From NCBI GenBank assembly GCA_900767025.1, contig CAAFXS010000039.1:1-51173 (forward strand): a stretch of 51,173 nucleotides of DNA, read 5' to 3'. This document shows positions 33,586 through 42,013 of this stretch, piece after piece. Under the pieces are notes generated by a model. The model saw only the letters and a program-made list of their open reading frames with translations. It was not told the origin of the DNA and ran no database searches. The stretch is from Clostridia bacterium (GTDB lineage Bacteria > Bacillota > Clostridia > Oscillospirales > Acutalibacteraceae). The position numbers and the translations under genes are program-made. Numbering within the stretch: the stretch's first letter is position 1; every line of letters begins with the position of its first letter.

Positions 33586-34362
33586 ATTCATAAAATCATT
33601 CTCAAAATCAATTTCAACAGGTGTGATGTTTAATTCCTTCAGGTATTCCACTGCGGAATTGTAGACAATTTTGTTTTGAAAAACATCCGGGGAGTGGGCG
33701 TCAAAGCCGATAACGGTGTCATTTCCTACCTCAGAAACAATTTTCCAAAATCGTCTGTCAGGGTAATGCCTTTTTTGAGCAAAGCCTAAAAGGTTGAATT
33801 CAACCGGGTAGCCCAGCTTTTTTATTTCTTCACAAAAACGGGTCATCTTTTCAATATAAATCCCGTCAGGACCCGTGTAGTGAAACAGGTCGGGATGAGC
33901 GATATAGATAAATTCACCTGTTTTAAGTCCCTCTAAAGCCTGGCTGATGTATTTGTCAAAAAGCTTTTCGCTATCGGTAGCAGTTCCGCTGTAATGGGCG
34001 TATGGCTCGTATTCGTTGTCGGTGAAATGCTGACCGAGAACGAAATATTCAGCACCGTTTTCCTTCAGCCAATTGACCGTTTTGTCAAAGAGCTTTGGAA
34101 AATACTCAATTTCATAGCCGATATGAATTTTTATTTTGTCCTTGTATTCTTCCCTTAAAAGATTAATTGAATTGACATAATCATCAACCTGGTCGGGAAA
34201 CATTCGGTAGGTTGAATAGTAATCGTCGGCAGGGAAGAGCATGGGGGCGTGGTCGGAAAAGCCAAGCTCCGTAAAACCCGCCTTTATTGCTTTTCTTACA
34301 TAATCTCTGTCACTGCCGAAGGCGTGGCGGCAGCGGACTGTGTGAGTGTGATAATTTTTCAT
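33571..34362 (-). CDS. PHP-domain phosphoesterase, HisJ-like
   Basis: 263 residues. The N-terminus reads MKNYHTHTVRCRHAFGSD, followed by GFSDHAPM. IGYEIEYFP, VLGQHF, IAHPDLFHY, VEFNLLG and GFDAHSPD complete the metal-binding set of the HisJ-type histidinol-phosphatase family. The family includes K-type histidinol phosphatases but many members act on other phosphates. No his genes are nearby, so the substrate is uncertain. The start codon is fixed by the conserved N-terminus, yet the -10 box is only six bases upstream and no spaced ribosome site exists, suggesting a leaderless mRNA. Confidence 0.86.
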   Translation of the reverse strand: MKNYHTHTVRCRHAFGSDRDYVRKAIKAGFTELGFSDHAPMLFPADDYYSTYRMFPDQVDDYVNSINLLREEYKDKIKIHIGYEIEYFPKLFDKTVNWLKENGAEYFVLGQHFTDNEYEPYAHYSGTATDSEKLFDKYISQALEGLKTGEFIYIAHPDLFHYTGPDGIYIEKMTRFCEEIKKLGYPVEFNLLGFAQKRHYPDRRFWKIVSEVGNDTVIGFDAHSPDVFQNKIVYNSAVEYLKELNITPVEIDFENDFMNNGTV

Positions 34363-34368
34363 ATTAAT

Positions 34369-34397
34369 ATTATAACCCTCATTCTTTTTTTAATCAA
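34369..34397 (-). promoter_or_regulatory. Promoter of the PHP gene, leaderless candidate
   Basis: Minus-strand TTGATT (34392-34397) and TATAAT (34369-34374) are spaced by 17 bases. Only six bases separate the -10 box from the ATG at 34360-34362. Transcription would start at or within a base or two of that A. Confidence 0.72.
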
Positions 34398-34400
34398 GAA

Positions 34401-34429
34401 TTGAATTTTCCATTTTGCTGTGATAGTAT
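34401..34429 (+). promoter_or_regulatory. Promoter of the ABC exporter pair
   Basis: TTGAAT (34401-34406) and TAGTAT (34424-34429) are 17 bases apart. It is divergent from the PHP promoter, and the two -35 boxes are only three bases apart, so RNA polymerases would compete for binding. Confidence 0.62.
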
Positions 34430-34464
34430 TAGTGCATAGATTTTTTGTTAAGGCAGGTGAAAAT

Positions 34465-36270
34465 ATGAGATGGATGCCGGTGCAGGAAAAAGTTAAAGTG
34501 CCTGTTGTTAAAAATTTGATATGGGCGGCAAAAACCATTTATCAGGCGGATAAAAAATTCCTTATTGCAGGGATTTTGTGCGAAATTGCCACTGATTTGT
34601 TCAGGCATTTTATTCAGGGCGTGCTGTTTTTGAAGGTTTTGCTTTCGGTTATCGAGGGCGGAAGAAGCTTTGATTATTATGTTAAATGCCTTTTTCTGTT
34701 CCTCGCGGTTGGCGTTTTCACTGAAATAGTTTCCGCTTGGGGCGATTATGTTAATAATGTCAGTCAAAAAAAGATTTTCAAAGCCCTTAACAATAAAATT
34801 TGTGAAAAGGCGTACAGTGTAGATGTGTCCTGCTACGAGGACCCGGAGTTTTATAACAAATATCAAAGAGCGTCTGATATACTGACAAGAGGGTATTTCC
34901 TAATGTTTTCCTGGGATTTGTCCATAGTGTGCGGTTCGTTCATTTCTTTCATTTTCGTTGTGTCAATTGTTGCCTCCGTTGACCCTCTGTATTTGCTTTT
35001 TCTTCTGCCTGTGTTATTCGTTTTTGCAGTTGAGCTTATCAAAAGCAAGGTGCTTTACAAGCGCGATTTGAAAATGACAAAAAATGAAAGAATAAAAGCA
35101 TATACCCAAAGAACAGTATATCTTAAGGAATTTTCAAAGGATATAAGAACCTCAAATATATTTTCCGTCATTATGCAGAGATTTAACAGGGCGGTTAATG
35201 ACAATGTGAAAATATTGAGGTCATACGGCTGGAGGCTTTTTTTGTTCAGCATTTTAAGCTCTGTTTTAGGTGAGCTGGTTCCTGTTGTGTGCACCTATGC
35301 TTATTCCGGTTATCAGTTTGCGGTAACGAAAGCCCTTGATATTTCCGGCTTTTCCGTTGTTTTGTCGTCAATAAATTCCGTTAGGGAGTCAACGGTCAGA
35401 ATTGCGGACAGCCTTTCAACTCTTTCGCAGCAGGCATTGTATTTTCAAAATCTCCGTGAATTTTTTGAATATGAAAACAAGGTTAAATCAGGTGAAAAAA
35501 TACCGGCTGAACTTGAAAGCCTTGAGTTTAAAAATGTGTCCTTTAAATATCCTCACGCGAACAGGTATTCCCTTGAGAATGTCAGCCTGAAAATTGAAAA
35601 AGGGCAGACCACTGCAATTGTAGGCATCAACGGTGCAGGCAAGTCAACTCTTGTTAAGCTGCTTTTGAGATTTTATGATGTCAGCGACGGCGAGATTCTT
35701 TATAACGGAATTAATATAAAGGAATATAATCTGGAGGAATACCGCAAAAAATTTGCAACAGTGTTCCAGGACTACAAAACCTTTGCCCTTTCGGTAAACG
35801 AAAATGTTATTTGCCGTGAGTGTGATGAGGAGGACAAAGCAAAAGCGGAAAAAGCCCTAAAGCAAAGCGGTGTGTGGGAAAAAATACAGACACTTGAGAA
35901 TGGTGCCGACACGGTTTTAAGCCGTGAATTTGATGAAAACGGTGCAGGTCTTTCAGGCGGCGAGGCACAGAAAACAGCCGTTGCCAGAATGTTTGCCAAG
36001 GATTATGATGTGGCTGTGCTTGACGAGCCAAGCTCCGCACTTGACCCTGTTGCCGAGTATAAAATGTACGAAAATCTTATCAGTGCAACAAAGGACAAAA
36101 CGGTAATTTATATTTCCCACAGGCTTTCAAGCGCTGTGCTGTCGGACGAAATATTTGTTTTGGGCTCGGGAAAAATCATTGAAAAAGGAAATCACCACCG
36201 GCTTATGGAAGCAGGCGGCGAGTATGCAAAAATGTTTAAATTACAGGCAAAAAGCTATAACGAGGATTAA
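34465..36270 (+). CDS. ABC exporter, fused permease and ATPase
   Basis: 601 residues. An exporter-type membrane domain (about 1-330, six helices) is followed by the ATPase: Walker A GINGAGKST, Q-loop FQDYKTF, signature LSGGEAQK, Walker B VAVLDEPSSALD and H-loop ISHRLSS. No C39 peptidase domain is present, so double-glycine leader cleavage is not indicated. I start at the ATG at 34465, which follows AGGTGA. An upstream ATG at 34420 overlaps the promoter. It is paired with the next gene and the two probably form a heterodimer. Substrate unknown; lipid, peptide or drug are all possible. Confidence 0.9.
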   Translation: MRWMPVQEKVKVPVVKNLIWAAKTIYQADKKFLIAGILCEIATDLFRHFIQGVLFLKVLLSVIEGGRSFDYYVKCLFLFLAVGVFTEIVSAWGDYVNNVSQKKIFKALNNKICEKAYSVDVSCYEDPEFYNKYQRASDILTRGYFLMFSWDLSIVCGSFISFIFVVSIVASVDPLYLLFLLPVLFVFAVELIKSKVLYKRDLKMTKNERIKAYTQRTVYLKEFSKDIRTSNIFSVIMQRFNRAVNDNVKILRSYGWRLFLFSILSSVLGELVPVVCTYAYSGYQFAVTKALDISGFSVVLSSINSVRESTVRIADSLSTLSQQALYFQNLREFFEYENKVKSGEKIPAELESLEFKNVSFKYPHANRYSLENVSLKIEKGQTTAIVGINGAGKSTLVKLLLRFYDVSDGEILYNGINIKEYNLEEYRKKFATVFQDYKTFALSVNENVICRECDEEDKAKAEKALKQSGVWEKIQTLENGADTVLSREFDENGAGLSGGEAQKTAVARMFAKDYDVAVLDEPSSALDPVAEYKMYENLISATKDKTVIYISHRLSSAVLSDEIFVLGSGKIIEKGNHHRLMEAGGEYAKMFKLQAKSYNED

Positions 36271-36304
36271 TTCAATACTTTAAAAAGGAAGAAAGGAGAG
36301 CAAA

Positions 36305-38095
36305 ATGCAGAATAAGGATAAAAACAGTCATTCAATAATTTCAAATGTTTTTTACTTTGTAGGCCTGCTTTTTAAGCATTCGCCCTGGCTTGTTATCGGG
36401 GAAATTGCCGTATCCATTATTCAAAAAATGCCCACAAGGCTCATTTCTGTTTTAGGTGTAAGGTATATTATCGACGCCGTGAGTCAGGGCGCAGGCAAGG
36501 AAAAAATATTTAAAGCAGTTTTTGTTATTGCTCTCGTTCTCGCCGTCAGCTATTTTGTAATTTGGCTTTACCGAGAGCTTTATGTCAGCATTGCAAGGGA
36601 AAAGCTGTCAAAATCCCTTAACACAACGCTTTATAACAAGGCAAAAGAGCTTGATTTGGAATTTTATGACAATCCGCATTTTTACAATAATTTTATCCTG
36701 ACTATTGAATCGTCGGGCGATAATATTCAAAATGTCTTAATGCTGGTAACGAATTATATCGGCGAGCTTGTTTCGCTTTTCACAATCGGTGCGGTGCTCC
36801 TTACAATTGACCCTGTTTGCCTTGCCATAATACTTGTGATTATTGCAATATTTACACCTATCAGCAAAAAAATCGGCAATCTCCAAATGATAAGGCGTGT
36901 GGAAAATAACAGGCTCCACCGCCGTGCAGACTATTTTGCAAGAATATTTTATCTCCAGGATTATGCCAAAGAGGTGAGAATGAACGGCGTTAAGCCCCTT
37001 TTGATTAAAAGATATAATCAGGCGGCACAGGCAGTTATTGACAGCCAGAAAAAATATGTGGGCAAAATCGACACCGCTTATTTTATTCAGGAAACAGGCG
37101 TGCAGATTGTGGGCTTTATGTTTTTACTGCCACTGTATTTAGGCTACTGCGTTTTGGAAAAGCAAACCCTTTCCGCCGGTGATTTTGTTGCCTCCTTTAA
37201 CGGCGCCTTTGTAATTGCAACCTCCTTTTCATTCTTAACCGTAACGGCTGCAAGGACCTTTTCCGAAAGGGCAAAAATGATTGAAAAATACCGTGAATTC
37301 CTTAAAACCGATTATAAGATTAAGGACGGTACGGAGGTTAAGGAAATAACGCCTCCGGGTGTTATTGAAATAAAAAATCTTTCCTTTACCTATCCCGGAA
37401 ATGAAGAGCCTACCTTAAAGGATATTAATATAACCGTTAAGCCTTATGAAAAAATTGCTCTTGTAGGCTTTAACGGTGCAGGCAAAACAACCCTGACCAA
37501 CCTTCTTTTACGGCTTTATGACCCAACTGAGGGTGAAATATTAATTGACGGCGAAAATATCAAAAACGCAACGGTAAAATCCCACAGAGACAGATTTGCG
37601 GCGGTTTTTCAGGATTTTCAGATATTCGCCTGTACTCTGGGTGAAAATGTTGCCCTTGATGTTGAGCCTGACAGGGAAAGGGTGGAAAAAGCACTTAGCC
37701 ACAGCGGCTTCACCAAAAAGCTTGATAAAGGGATTGATAACGAGCTTTTAAGGGAATTTGACGACGGCGGTGCAATGCTCTCCGGCGGCGAGGCACAAAA
37801 GGTTGCCATTTCAAGAGCCTTTTACAAAAACTGCCCCTATGTTATCCTTGACGAGCCCTCGGCTAACCTTGACCCTGTTGCAGAATATAAGCTTAATCAG
37901 GCGATGCTTGATGCGGCGGAAAACAAAACGGTAATATTTATTTCACACCGTTTGTCAACAACAATTATTGCCGACAGGATTTATGTTATGGAAAACGGAA
38001 AAATTGTTGAGTGCGGTTCACATACCGAGCTGATGGCACTTAACGGCACCTATGCAAAAATGTTCAACATGCAAGCAGAAAAATATAAATTATAA
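36305..38095 (+). CDS. ABC exporter, fused permease and ATPase (partner)
   Basis: 596 residues with the same layout as its upstream neighbour. The N-terminal half holds about six membrane helices. The ATPase shows Walker A GFNGAGKTT, FQDFQIF, LSGGEAQKVAISRA, Walker B VILDEPSANLD and ISHRLSTT. Both partners keep consensus signature and Walker motifs, so both nucleotide sites look active, unlike many asymmetric heterodimeric exporters. AGGAGAG lies before the ATG, 34 bases after the first gene. The operon ends at the terminator at 38101-38126. Confidence 0.9.
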   Translation: MQNKDKNSHSIISNVFYFVGLLFKHSPWLVIGEIAVSIIQKMPTRLISVLGVRYIIDAVSQGAGKEKIFKAVFVIALVLAVSYFVIWLYRELYVSIAREKLSKSLNTTLYNKAKELDLEFYDNPHFYNNFILTIESSGDNIQNVLMLVTNYIGELVSLFTIGAVLLTIDPVCLAIILVIIAIFTPISKKIGNLQMIRRVENNRLHRRADYFARIFYLQDYAKEVRMNGVKPLLIKRYNQAAQAVIDSQKKYVGKIDTAYFIQETGVQIVGFMFLLPLYLGYCVLEKQTLSAGDFVASFNGAFVIATSFSFLTVTAARTFSERAKMIEKYREFLKTDYKIKDGTEVKEITPPGVIEIKNLSFTYPGNEEPTLKDINITVKPYEKIALVGFNGAGKTTLTNLLLRLYDPTEGEILIDGENIKNATVKSHRDRFAAVFQDFQIFACTLGENVALDVEPDRERVEKALSHSGFTKKLDKGIDNELLREFDDGGAMLSGGEAQKVAISRAFYKNCPYVILDEPSANLDPVAEYKLNQAMLDAAENKTVIFISHRLSTTIIADRIYVMENGKIVECGSHTELMALNGTYAKMFNMQAEKYKL

Positions 38096-38100
38096 AAATG

Positions 38101-38126
38101 ACCCTTTTGGATTTCTCCAAAAGGGT
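38101..38126 (+). terminator. Terminator of the ABC exporter operon
   Basis: ACCCTTTTGGA and TCCAAAAGGGT pair around a four-base loop, followed by TGCGTTTTTG. On the minus strand the A-rich flank could also aid the SPFH gene, which ends nearby. Confidence 0.85.
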
Positions 38127-38136
38127 TGCGTTTTTG

Positions 38137-39063
38137 TTATTTCTTAACTGTTTCGATTACGCCCTCGGCAAGACCTGCAAGACCCTGAATTTCAGAGGGG
38201 ATAATAATTTTTGTTGCCTGACCGTCGGCAGCCTTTGCAAATGCCTCAAGTGATTTCAGCTTGATAACTGCATCGTTTGCGTTTGCATCGTTAAGCATTT
38301 TGATAGCGTCGGCAGTTGCGGTCTGTACCTTGAGGATAGCTTCAGCCTCACCCTCAGCCTCGCGGACTTTAGCCTCCTTAACAGCCTCGGCACGAAGGAT
38401 GGCGGACTGCTTTTCAGCCTCAGCCTCAAGGATTTTTGATTCCTTGTGACCCTCTGCAACAAGAATTCTTGACTGCTTTTCACCTTCGGCACGGAGGATA
38501 GCCTCTCGTCTTTCACGCTCAGCCTTCATTTGCTTTTCCATTGCATCCTGAATTTCACGGGGCGGAATAATGTTTTTAAGCTCTACTCTGTTAACCTTAA
38601 TGCCCCAGGGGTCTGTGGCTTCGTCAAGGATAACTCTGATTTTTGCGTTGATTGTGTCACGGGAGGTAAGGGTTGAGTCAAGCTCAAGCTCACCGATAAT
38701 GTTACGAAGTGTTGTAGCAGACAGGTTTTCAATTGCCGAAATAGGACTTTCAACACCGTAGGTGTAAAGCTTTGGGTCGGTAATCTGGTAGAATACTACC
38801 GTGTCAATCTGCATTGTAACATTATCCTTTGTGATAACCGGCTGTGGCTTAAAGTCAACAACCTGCTCTTTAAGGGATACAATTTTTGCAATCCTGTCGA
38901 TAAAAGGAACCTTAACATGAAGTCCTGTTTCCCATGTTGCGTAATAGGTTCCCAGTCTTTCAATAACATATGCCTTTGACTGGGGAACAACTCTGATATT
39001 GGTAAGAATAAGTGCTGCAATAGCTAAAACAACCAATACTATAATGATAATCATCAGTGTCAT
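38137..39063 (-). CDS. SPFH/Band 7 membrane protein (stomatin/QmcA-like)
   Basis: 308 residues. One N-terminal transmembrane helix (IIIIVLVVLAIAALIL) is followed by the SPFH domain (PQSKAYVIERLGTYYATW to about residue 190). An Ala/Glu/Arg-rich coiled coil (AEGEKQSRILVAEGHKES and repeats) follows and ends in IIPSEIQGL. These proteins oligomerise into membrane scaffolds and often recruit proteases or stabilise raft-like domains. It lies 21 bases after the NfeD gene, which is the common genomic partner, so a membrane microdomain assembly is likely. AAGGAGA precedes the ATG. Confidence 0.93.
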   Translation of the reverse strand: MTLMIIIIVLVVLAIAALILTNIRVVPQSKAYVIERLGTYYATWETGLHVKVPFIDRIAKIVSLKEQVVDFKPQPVITKDNVTMQIDTVVFYQITDPKLYTYGVESPISAIENLSATTLRNIIGELELDSTLTSRDTINAKIRVILDEATDPWGIKVNRVELKNIIPPREIQDAMEKQMKAERERREAILRAEGEKQSRILVAEGHKESKILEAEAEKQSAILRAEAVKEAKVREAEGEAEAILKVQTATADAIKMLNDANANDAVIKLKSLEAFAKAADGQATKIIIPSEIQGLAGLAEGVIETVKK

Positions 39064-39084
39064 AAAATTTCTCCTTAATTCAAA

Positions 39085-39531
39085 TTATTTGCTTTTGACA
39101 ATCAGCTTAACACCGTCAATCTTTTCTATTATTACCTCATTGCCGGCTGTTATGATTTGATTGTCAGATGACCTTGCAGTCCAAATCTGTCCGTCAACCT
39201 TCACCTGACCTGTGGCTTCAACATTGTTAATGTCCTGCACCACGATACCGGTTTGACCCACAACCTTGTCTGCATTAGTCTTTACCTTTTTTGGGTTAAT
39301 AAATTTTTTAACAAGTGGTCTTGTGATAACAAGAGCCAAAACCGTTACTGCCACGAAAATAATTACCTGCACGGCAAAGGGCACCTTGAAAAACGATGCA
39401 ATCAATGCCGCAATGGCTCCGAACACGAACCAGATTGATACAAGCTGTGCCGTTACCGCCTCAAGTGTTCCGAAAATAACTATTGCGGCGGCCCATATAA
39501 TGTATATTAAATTTTCGTTGATTTCAACCAT
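39085..39531 (-). CDS. NfeD family membrane protein
   Basis: 148 residues. Three or four helices in the first ~75 residues (IIWAAAIVIFGTLEAVTAQ and onward) are followed by a soluble OB-fold domain (VGQTGIVVQDINNVEATGQV, then DGQIWTARSSD). This is the short NfeD form without the ClpP-like protease. I start at the ATG at 39531, eight bases from GGAGG. A GTG nine bases upstream is within the ribosome site. It is cotranscribed with the SPFH protein and likely binds it. Confidence 0.9.
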   Translation of the reverse strand: MVEINENLIYIIWAAAIVIFGTLEAVTAQLVSIWFVFGAIAALIASFFKVPFAVQVIIFVAVTVLALVITRPLVKKFINPKKVKTNADKVVGQTGIVVQDINNVEATGQVKVDGQIWTARSSDNQIITAGNEVIIEKIDGVKLIVKSK

Positions 39532-39611
39532 TGAAATCACCTCCGCTCTTTTTCATTCACATTATATAATGCGTTCAATATACAATTGCTTGCTTCGTAT
39601 ATTGTGCCCTA

Positions 39612-39639
39612 ATTATACCACATATTGTGCCTTTTTCAA
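39612..39639 (-). promoter_or_regulatory. Promoter of the NfeD-SPFH pair
   Basis: Minus-strand TTGAAA (39634-39639) and TATAAT (39612-39617) are 16 bases apart. This leaves a leader of about 75 bases. The rest of the gap, to 39745, is AT-rich with a short CGGTA/TACCG palindrome at 39725-39735 of no assigned function. Confidence 0.6.
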
Positions 39640-39745
39640 TATTTTTAGCATATGTGTGCTTGAGATTTACAATCTGTTCATAATCACCACAACCTGTAGT
39701 ATCTTGACATTTTCAATGTTATTCCGGTAGTACCGCAAAAAAAAA

Positions 39746-39763
39746 GAACGCCAAGGGGCGTTC
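39746..39763 (-). terminator. Terminator of the hydrogenase/hyp operon
   Basis: GAACGCC and GGCGTTC pair around AAGG. The A9 stretch at 39737-39745 gives a minus-strand T-run. It lies just after the hypE stop. Confidence 0.88.
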
Positions 39764-39773
39764 CTTGATTAGA

Positions 39774-40754
39774 TTAACAAATTCTCGGCAGACCTTCGCC
39801 GTAAAGGACATTTACCTGTCTTTTACCTCCGATAGGGGTAATCAGTGTCACACCGCTGCCGTGTTTGACCTCACCGATAACCGCGGCGTTTTCACCGTAT
39901 TTACAGCTTTTGATGATTTCCACGGCTTTTTCAGCCTGTTCCTTAGGCATAACTGCCACCAGCTTGCCCTCGTTGCCCATATGCATAAGGTCAAGACCAA
40001 GTATTTTTGCAAATGCTCTGACTTCATCTGAAACCGGGATATCCTTTTCAGTCAGTTCAATATTTACCTTTGATGCCTTGGCAAGCTCGTTTAAAACGGT
40101 ACCGAGACCGCCTCTTGTAACATCACGCATACAGTGCAGCTCAATGCCGTTTTTCATCATTTTTCTTACCATTTCCACAAGGGGAGCACAGTCGCTTTCA
40201 ATATTGTTTTCGATACCCATTCTTGCAGAAAGGATTGCGGCGTGGTGGTCGCCTGTGTTGCCGCTGATTACCACCGCATCGCCCTCACGGAGATTTGTTG
40301 ACACAATATCCGTGCTTTCTCCCACAAAGCCAACACCTGTTGTGTTGATGTAAATACCACCGTTGCCATCAATAACCTTTGTGTCGCCGCAGATTACGGT
40401 AACACCTGCCTCCTTGGCGGTTTCAGCCATTGAGCAAACAATTTTTTCAAGGGTTTCAATATCCGCACCCTCCTCAATAATAAAGGCGGAGGTGATGTAT
40501 TTTGGCACAGCGCCTCTCATAAGCAAATCGTTGACAGTTCCGCAAACGGAAAGCCTGCCGATATCACCGCCCTTAAATATTAGCGGTGTTACTACAAAGC
40601 TGTCGGTGGTTACGGCAATTTTACTTTTACCCTCAACAACTGCGCTGTCCTCCATCATATTGAGCACGGGATTTGAAAAATGACCGGCAAAAACCTTTTC
40701 AATCAGGTCCGAGGTGGATTTTCCGCCGCTGCCGTGTGCAAGTGTAATTTTCAT
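39774..40754 (-). CDS. hypE: Hydrogenase maturation factor HypE
   Basis: 326 residues. HypE dehydrates the carbamoyl group delivered by HypF to a thiocyanate on its C-terminal Cys, the CN source for the [NiFe] site. The sequence ends in GLPRIC with that essential Cys. The PurM-like ATP-binding core begins LAHGSGGKSTSDLIEKVF and continues with DSFVVTPLIFKGGDIGRLSVCG. The length is normal. It is the last gene of the ech-hyp operon, two bases after hypD. All sequence features fit an active protein. Confidence 0.96.
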   Translation of the reverse strand: MKITLAHGSGGKSTSDLIEKVFAGHFSNPVLNMMEDSAVVEGKSKIAVTTDSFVVTPLIFKGGDIGRLSVCGTVNDLLMRGAVPKYITSAFIIEEGADIETLEKIVCSMAETAKEAGVTVICGDTKVIDGNGGIYINTTGVGFVGESTDIVSTNLREGDAVVISGNTGDHHAAILSARMGIENNIESDCAPLVEMVRKMMKNGIELHCMRDVTRGGLGTVLNELAKASKVNIELTEKDIPVSDEVRAFAKILGLDLMHMGNEGKLVAVMPKEQAEKAVEIIKSCKYGENAAVIGEVKHGSGVTLITPIGGKRQVNVLYGEGLPRIC

Positions 40755-40756
40755 AA

Positions 40757-41797
40757 TTAACCTCTGTTATTTATATAGTAGTGAAAACAGGAGCCCTCGT
40801 TTGATACCATACAGGCACCCTGTGGATTTTCGGGAGTACATATTTTGCCGAAAAGGGGACACTGACAGGGTGATACAAAGCCTGTTATAACCTCACCGCA
40901 ACGGCAAGCCTTGTTTCGCAGGCTGTCCTCTTTCAGCTCTTTACTTCCTGCGTCAAGGTAGCTGAATTCTTCTCTTATCGCCATGCCGGAGCCTTTGATT
41001 TCGCCCATACCTCGCCAGCAGGCGTCACAAGGCTCAAAGTATTTGCTAACAAGCTCCTTAGCCTGCAAATTGCCTTTATCGGTAACTGCGTATTTGTAAA
41101 GGTTAACAACCTTGCTCTGACCTTTAAGCTTTGTCAGAGCATATATTCCTGCCAAAAGCTCCTGACCCTTAAAGCCGCAAACCGCAAAGGGAATACCGTA
41201 TTTTTCTGCCAGGGGAACAAACTCATCAGCGCCTGTTATTACACTGACATTTCCCGGTGCAATAAAGCCGTCAATTTTACTGCCTGACTCACATAGGGAT
41301 TTAATTGCTCGGGGCATTGTTTTGAGCGCGGTTAAAAATTTTATGTTTTTAATATTGCTTTGAACTATTTTGTCAATGAGCACTGCATAAATGGGCGTTG
41401 TGGTTTCAAATCCCACTGCCGCAAAAATAAAAACCGTTTCCTTTTCTTTTTCCGCAAGCTCAAGTATTTCAAAGGGGGAGTACACCATATGAATTCTGCC
41501 GCCCTTTGATTTTGCCTCCTGAAGTGACGAGCTTTTGCCGGGCACACGGATTAAATCACCGAAGGTCACAACGCAGGTGTTTTCCTCTAATGACAGGTCG
41601 CAAAGCCTGTCGATATATTCCGCAACGGTAACACAGACAGGGCATCCCGGTCCGCTTATCAGTTTTATTTTATCACTGAGGAGAGAGGGAATACCGTTTT
41701 CGCTGATAGCCGCCGTGTGAGTTCCGCAAACCTCCATAAAGATGAGCTCTTCGCCGTCATATTTGGAAAGAGCCTTTGTAATATCACCGATGTTCAT
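40757..41797 (-). CDS. hypD: Hydrogenase maturation factor HypD
   Basis: 346 residues. HypD carries a [4Fe-4S] cluster and, with HypC, holds the Fe while CN and CO ligands are added. Conserved motifs are EVCGTHTAAI, SGPGCPVCVT, AVGFETTTP and the Cys-rich C-terminal region (NKACRCGEVITGFVSPCQCP). I start it at the ATG at 41797, one base before the hypC stop; the in-frame GTG/ATG codons upstream lie within hypC. It is directly followed by hypE. Confidence 0.95.
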   Translation of the reverse strand: MNIGDITKALSKYDGEELIFMEVCGTHTAAISENGIPSLLSDKIKLISGPGCPVCVTVAEYIDRLCDLSLEENTCVVTFGDLIRVPGKSSSLQEAKSKGGRIHMVYSPFEILELAEKEKETVFIFAAVGFETTTPIYAVLIDKIVQSNIKNIKFLTALKTMPRAIKSLCESGSKIDGFIAPGNVSVITGADEFVPLAEKYGIPFAVCGFKGQELLAGIYALTKLKGQSKVVNLYKYAVTDKGNLQAKELVSKYFEPCDACWRGMGEIKGSGMAIREEFSYLDAGSKELKEDSLRNKACRCGEVITGFVSPCQCPLFGKICTPENPQGACMVSNEGSCFHYYINNRG

Positions 41798-41798
41798 A

Positions 41799-42011
41799 TC
41801 ACAGCTCTCCCAGCTCACTGAAAATCTCCAGCATATTTTCAGCCTCGTCTTCGGGCAAAACCTGAATAATCAGCCCTGCATGAACAAGAGCATAATCGCC
41901 CACCTTAACATTAACAATGCCCTTGTTTGCATTTATCTTGTTTCCGTTATAGTCAATAACGGCTGTGTCGCCGTTTATTTCAATTACTTTTCCCGGTGCC
42001 GCAACGCACAT
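41799..42011 (-). CDS. hypC: Hydrogenase maturation chaperone HypC
   Basis: 70 residues. The N-terminal Met-Cys (MCVAAPGKVIEI) provides the Cys that binds the Fe(CN)2CO unit and interacts with HypD. It is normal for the HypC/HybG family, with Val where Leu is more common. The small OB-like domain ends in the DYALVHAGLIIQVLPEDEA block, also conserved. It lies two bases after hypF and just before hypD. Confidence 0.94.
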   Translation of the reverse strand: MCVAAPGKVIEINGDTAVIDYNGNKINANKGIVNVKVGDYALVHAGLIIQVLPEDEAENMLEIFSELGEL

Positions 42012-42013
42012 AA

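Noticed and set aside
39708..39740. Plus-strand promoter before the hyp terminator (TTGACA at 39713-39718)
   Set aside because: The matching -10 box would be TAGTAC and the product would run straight into the terminator and antisense to hypE.
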